From the NCBI GenBank assembly GCA_021201535.1, contig JAJQEU010000018.1:1-45140 (forward strand): 45,140 nucleotides of DNA. The letters are read 5' to 3'. Source of the stretch: Clostridiales bacterium (GTDB lineage: Bacteria; Bacillota; Clostridia; Lachnospirales; Lachnospiraceae). How positions within the stretch are numbered: the first letter of the stretch is position 1; the number at the start of each line of letters is the position of its first letter. Under the pieces are notes generated by a model. That model was not told the origin of the DNA, did not search any database, and was given only the letters and a program-made list of their open reading frames with translations. Both the position numbers and the translations under genes were made by a program. This document shows positions 42,185-45,140 of this stretch, in pieces.

Positions 42185-43096
42185 TCATCCCAACGGCAGG
42201 AACCCATCCATATCAATCATTATATCCTCGATTTCCTCCTCTTTCCGGTCTGAATCTGCCCTCCCCGGCATAACCTCATCCATATATTCCAGCAGTTCCG
42301 GGATTTCTTCGGGAATGATATTCGCATTATCCCCGTAGACATCCATCGTGATGATCTCCTTCGCATGGCCCATCAGATTTGACACTGCCTTGGGATTGAA
42401 ATCATTCTTCAAAAGAAGCGTGCAGAAACTGCTCCGCAGGTCGTGCCACCGGATATCAGACAGCCCTAATTTGTTCAGCAGCTCCTTGTAATAGCGCCAG
42501 TGAAAATCCTTGGTTCTCGGTTTCCCATAGTTTGAACAGCATATATAATCCGCATCCAGGAATCTTTTGCCGCGCCTGCTCCGGTTCTTCTCATAACGCT
42601 TCCTCTCCTGCAGGATCGCCTCAAACACATAGTCCGGTAGGGGGAGGACACGGCGGCTGGAAGATGTCTTTAAACAGAGCTCACTTTTCGTCGTCGCATG
42701 TTCATCCACAGCATAAGGCTCCCGGTTCAGTTCTTTCCCAAGCTGGCGTTCCACCGATAGTGTACGGTTGATGTAATCCACATCTGAATACTTTACCGCG
42801 TTGATCTCCTGCCTGCGGAGCCCCATCAGCACGTTAAACAGCACCTGCATATGAATCAGGCTGGCTTCACTCATCTCCATAAGCCGTTGTATCTGTTCCA
42901 TATTCAAGGTCTTTGCCGTATCTATATTCATTCCCTGATTCATATTCGGCAAGATTAGATCGTACAGCACATAGGATGCGAGCATCCGAGACGTATTCTC
43001 TACCGTTGCACGGTAAATTTCATCAAGCCAGTAGATCAGATAATCAGCCAATCCATATTTTCCTTTTAAAATGTATCGGAAAGGTGCTGTAGTCAA
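42185..43096 (-). CDS. tyrosine recombinase/integrase, probably partly deleted
   Basis: A 303-residue phage/transposon-type integrase. The catalytic set is visible: Arg in LMGLRRQEINAVKYSDVD, HxxR in WHDLRSSFCTLL, and HAKEIITMDVYGD with the Tyr nucleophile. The N-terminal half is abnormal. DYLIYWLDEIYRATVENTSR looks like the start of a core-binding domain, but after LILPNMNQGMN the sequence jumps straight to the catalytic part, lacking about 50 residues. The only start in frame is TTG at 43096 with no RBS, and the frame is open upstream to a stop, so the 5' end is likely lost too. Probably inactive. The gene sits in AT-rich accessory DNA. Confidence 0.7.
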   Translation of the reverse strand: MTTAPFRYILKGKYGLADYLIYWLDEIYRATVENTSRMLASYVLYDLILPNMNQGMNIDTAKTLNMEQIQRLMEMSEASLIHMQVLFNVLMGLRRQEINAVKYSDVDYINRTLSVERQLGKELNREPYAVDEHATTKSELCLKTSSSRRVLPLPDYVFEAILQERKRYEKNRSRRGKRFLDADYICCSNYGKPRTKDFHWRYYKELLNKLGLSDIRWHDLRSSFCTLLLKNDFNPKAVSNLMGHAKEIITMDVYGDNANIIPEEIPELLEYMDEVMPGRADSDRKEEEIEDIMIDMDGFLPLG

Positions 43097-43316
43097 AAAA
43101 TATGAGCGCTCAATACCAGTTTCTCAACTTGAACTTATTTCTAAAGCATTTTTGTATAAACGATAACAATAACTAAAAACCATTCTATCATCTATATATT
43201 TTATACAACAAACCCTCTTGACACCTGTTGTTTTAAGCGAAACTACATTATATGTCATCAAGCAACTATATTTGAAGCATTTTAACATATAATAGAATAA
43301 GCATGAATATAAACAG

Positions 43317-43345
43317 TTGCAAATTGCATCATTTTATACTATATT
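43317..43345 (+). promoter_or_regulatory. promoter before the RelB/YoeB-type remnant
   Basis: TTGCAA (43317-43322) and TATATT (43340-43345) with a 17-base spacer. The preceding 43097-43316 is AT-rich and shows no gene. Confidence 0.5.
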
Positions 43346-43375
43346 TATCATATATTAATAATCGAGGTGAGTATT

Positions 43376-43444
43376 ATGACTACCATCAGCATCAGACTTG
43401 ATGATAAAGATAAAAAAGAACTGGAGGTTCTCGCAGATGAGTAA
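43376..43444 (+). pseudogene. RelB/DinJ-type antitoxin stub
   Basis: GAGGTGA precedes an ATG opening 22 codons that read TTISIRLDDKDKKELEVLA, the ribbon-helix-helix start of DinJ/RelB antitoxins, then a stop. The usual remaining 60 residues are missing, and the stop overlaps the following toxin start, which suggests an internal deletion. Confidence 0.6.
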
Positions 43445-43500
43445 AATCCAATTCTCAGAAGATGCATGGGAAGAATATCTTTATTGGCTCTCCCATTGTT
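43437..43500 (+). pseudogene. YoeB/Txe-type toxin stub
   Basis: From ATG 43437 the frame reads SKIQFSEDAWEEYLYWL, matching the N-terminus of YoeB mRNA interferases, then loses similarity after about 20 residues and runs into DNA antisense to the TIGR04076 gene. The catalytic C-terminus is absent. Confidence 0.6.
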
Positions 43501-43541
43501 ACGGGGTATATGCGCAGGATTTAGTAAAATCACCTTGCCGC

Positions 43542-43952
43542 TCAGCCGATATAGGCATCTTCCACACTATGTGTGAAATCCTGTTTATCCAGCCACTCCT
43601 TTTCTTTCTCAGTTTCGGGAATGTCAATTCTCTCAATCTTAAAAATAACAGGTCTCGTGCCATCGTTACAGCAGGCAATCATCATCCTGTCATCATTCGT
43701 CCAATTGCGCATAATCGAGCCACCCTGCAATGCCGCATACACATATCTGCTGATTGCATCCCACGCTTCTCCGCAAAATTTGCCATTCATCAAGTGGTAA
43801 AAATCATCTTGTTCAGGTGTCCTCTTTAGCAGGAAAGTGTCACCGGCTTTGAAGCATGGACAGATACCCGAATCAGGGTCAGCAAGATACTTCTTTTGGT
43901 ATTCTGGAAATACCTTTGTTTCCAAGACTGTTATTTTACATTCATGCTGCAT
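43542..43952 (-). CDS. TIGR04076 family protein
   Basis: A 136-residue small protein of an uncharacterised family common in Clostridia. Family patterns are CKITVLETKVFPEYQKKYL at the N-terminus, SGICPCFKAGDTF, GKFCGEAWDAISRYV, and MIACCNDGTRPVIFKIERI. Conserved cysteines suggest metal or redox chemistry, unproven. RBS GGAGG lies nine bases before the ATG. The C-terminal tail (EWLDKQDFTHSVEDAYIG) extends beyond the family core. Its 3' end overlaps the point where the YoeB remnant breaks off on the other strand. Confidence 0.8.
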   Translation of the reverse strand: MQHECKITVLETKVFPEYQKKYLADPDSGICPCFKAGDTFLLKRTPEQDDFYHLMNGKFCGEAWDAISRYVYAALQGGSIMRNWTNDDRMMIACCNDGTRPVIFKIERIDIPETEKEKEWLDKQDFTHSVEDAYIG

Positions 43953-44015
43953 ATATCAATACCTCCACGTCACACATCAATATCTTCACTTTCCATATAA
44001 AGCGGCTGCTCTCCT

Positions 44016-44492
44016 TTATTTTTCATGAACAAGTTTTCCGGTCATGTGTTGGATATGAACAGCAATCATCTGAACATTCTTTCCATCTCTTTTCCATTCC
44101 GCTTCAATTTCCTCTTCTGACGGGTAATATTTACCTGCCAGTTTATGTGCTTTCTCAAAAACGGTATCAGAATCATCTATAAGTTCAGCCTTTCCCATCA
44201 CAATGACACTTGTAATGTAGAATGCCCAGTCACCGTCTTTTTGCGAACCACGGTTCCACGTTGTAAAACTTACCTTGTCGCAGTTTTTTATCGCATCTAT
44301 TTTGTGTCCTTGTTTTGCGCCGTGAAGGTACAGGGTGTTTTCATCTTCATCGTAATAAAAGTCGATCGGGACACCATACGGATAACCATCATCACCGATT
44401 ACGGATAACACTCCTCTTTTTTCAGACCTCAAAATTTCTCGACACTCATTGTCGGAAACCAACTGCTTGCGTCTTCTCATATCTCTGAACAT
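44016..44492 (-). CDS. pyridoxamine 5'-phosphate oxidase family flavoprotein
   Basis: A 158-residue split-barrel FMN-binding protein of the NimA-like/COG3467 group. MRRRKQLVSDNECREIL opens the domain, GVLSVIGDDGYPYGVPIDF forms the flavin-binding strand, and LYLHGAKQGHKIDAIK and KVSFTTW are further family patterns. Relatives include nitroimidazole reductases and general flavin reductases; the actual substrate is unknown. RBS GAGGAG precedes the ATG. The next minus-strand gene (43952) begins 64 bases downstream, so co-transcription is possible. Confidence 0.88.
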   Translation of the reverse strand: MFRDMRRRKQLVSDNECREILRSEKRGVLSVIGDDGYPYGVPIDFYYDEDENTLYLHGAKQGHKIDAIKNCDKVSFTTWNRGSQKDGDWAFYITSVIVMGKAELIDDSDTVFEKAHKLAGKYYPSEEEIEAEWKRDGKNVQMIAVHIQHMTGKLVHEK

Positions 44493-44513
44493 TATAATTT
44501 CTCCTCTTCAATT

Positions 44514-44910
44514 TTATTTGTTTATGTGATAGATTGAGTTCAGCAATGCTGTTCCAGCAGGTGTTTTTAACAATCTGTTCATCGCATTTCAAATATTGTC
44601 TTCCGAATAATTGGACTCATCAGCATTCACTAAATAATCTGCTTCAAGCAGGATCTGATAGTCTAATCCATCGACATTGGCATAGGTGTGGTGATGAGAC
44701 ACAAAAAAACCACTCGTTCTGTCAGTTCGTCAGAGAAGTCCGTGTCCTGTAAAAAATTCCGGGCAAGGACAGCCCCTCAATTTCCTGATATTTCCCATTT
44801 GTATTCCCATATTTTCCCGACACAGCGGAGACAGGCAATATCATGAAGGATTGCCGCTATTTCCAATACAATTTGCTCATGCTCGTTTAGGTTCTCACAT
44901 TCTCCGATTA
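44514..44910 (-). pseudogene. decayed HD-domain phosphohydrolase gene
   Basis: Pieces of one HD protein can be read in order on the minus strand, in shifting frames. They are NEHEQIVLEIAAILHDIA (with the HD pair), GKYGNTNGKYQEIEG, VLARNFLQDTDFSDELTERV, HHHTYANVDGLDYQILLEAD followed by YLVNADESNYSEDNI, a TGA, and NAMNRLLKTPAGTALLNSIY before TAA at 44514. At least three frameshifts and one in-frame stop are needed to join them, so the gene is dead. Its stop is about 20 bases upstream of the PNPOx-family gene. Confidence 0.75.
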
Positions 44911-44972
44911 CCTTTGCCCTTCCAGAACTCTGCAAATCCCTTTGCTGCTTTTTTCTGTTCTGTATCTGTCAT
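44895..44972 (-). pseudogene. N-terminal stub resembling a class I DNA methyltransferase
   Basis: ATG 44972 opens 25 codons reading KKAAKGFAEFWKGKG and then a stop. This resembles the extreme N-terminus of large restriction/DNA-methyltransferase proteins (pattern AAKxFAExWKGKGYEKGE), which breaks off exactly where the HD remnant begins. A deletion between the two genes could have joined them. The similarity is short, so the assignment is tentative. Confidence 0.4.
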
Positions 44973-45006
44973 AACCCTGCCTCACCATCTCCGGATAATT
45001 TACCCA

Positions 45007-45035
45007 ATGATACCATATCTATAAGATTTTCTCAA
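45007..45035 (-). promoter_or_regulatory. promoter facing the HD/methyltransferase remnant
   Basis: On the minus strand TTGAGA (45035-45030) and TATCAT (45012-45007) are 17 bases apart. It would transcribe the remnants at 44514-44972. From 45036 to the window end I see only a short unconvincing frame (45019-45090) with a GGAGG. Confidence 0.5.
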
Positions 45036-45140
45036 TCTGATATTCACTCAGCCTGACATTGCTCAACACCAAACCAATCCGAATATTCATAACGCGGACC
45101 TCCGGCCGCAACCAAAAATAAAATAGAGCCAAAACTCTGT

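Noticed and set aside
45019-45090. 23-codon minus-strand frame with a GGAGG
   Set aside because: Very short, unrecognisable and contains a promoter-like sequence; RBS alone is not enough.

Overview
The window looks like the chromosome of a gut-type Firmicute of class Clostridia, most probably a Lachnospiraceae member. The reasons are moderately GC-rich coding DNA, strong AGGAGG-type ribosome binding sites with TTG/GTG as well as ATG starts, a Gram-positive envelope gene set (YknXYZ-like exporter, VanW/G5 protein, wall-type surface protein with a C-terminal TGD/hydrophobic/basic tail), an ECF vitamin-transport module and small Clostridia-type families (TSCPD, TIGR04076, YbjQ). No rRNA, tRNA or CRISPR array was seen. 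Family names come from reading motifs, not from searches.

Layout. 1-3.9 kb: a MATE exporter with a promoter-proximal terminator in its leader, an AAA/DUF4143 ATPase, a fragment of a second ATPase/nuclease-type gene, and stacked hairpins. 3.9-10.9 kb: a four-gene minus-strand operon, adaptor > ABC ATPase > FtsX-type permease > a second, 1097-residue Ser/Asp-rich adaptor with three membrane segments. 11.1-14.0 kb: gldA > dhaKL with its own promoter, converting glycerol to dihydroxyacetone and then to DHAP. 14.1-20.8 kb: a 2068-residue secreted GLUG/InlB-repeat surface protein, divergent from a small Cro-like regulator, with direct and inverted repeats between them. 20.9-25.4 kb: TSCPD protein, NYN/LOTUS and YbjQ proteins, a trigger-factor-like chaperone lacking the ribosome-binding domain, a small protein whose RBS lies in a terminator stem, and a second MATE exporter. 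25.8-29.7 kb: ThiC without a recognisable TPP riboswitch, an orphan HipA-like kinase, a MITE-like element and an arylamine N-acetyltransferase with Glu for the catalytic Asp. 29.8-36.8 kb: truA, ecfT, a fused EcfA1-EcfA2 ATPase, trmL, and an aminotransferase/Lrp/AIR-synthase operon. 36.9-41.5 kb: VanW/G5 protein, a 33-residue membrane protein, a DnaQ-type exonuclease and uvrB.

The last 3.6 kb (41.5-45.1) is AT-richer and reads as a graveyard of mobile DNA: an integrase that seems to lack part of its N-terminal half, two wrecked toxin-antitoxin loci (PIN-type and YoeB-type), a frameshifted HD-domain gene joined to a methyltransferase-like N-terminus, and two intact small genes (TIGR04076 and a PNPOx-family flavoprotein).

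Across the window, three families of intergenic repeats recur and sit against gene ends. R1 is a hairpin family sharing GTAACTGTTCAG. R2 begins CCATGCGCTGC. R3 is MITE-like with 12-bp terminal inverted repeats. They supply the stop codons of uvrB and the VanW gene, separate ecfA from ecfT, and bracket the chaperone and ecfA genes. With the giant surface protein and its regulator, these are the least-explained structures here.
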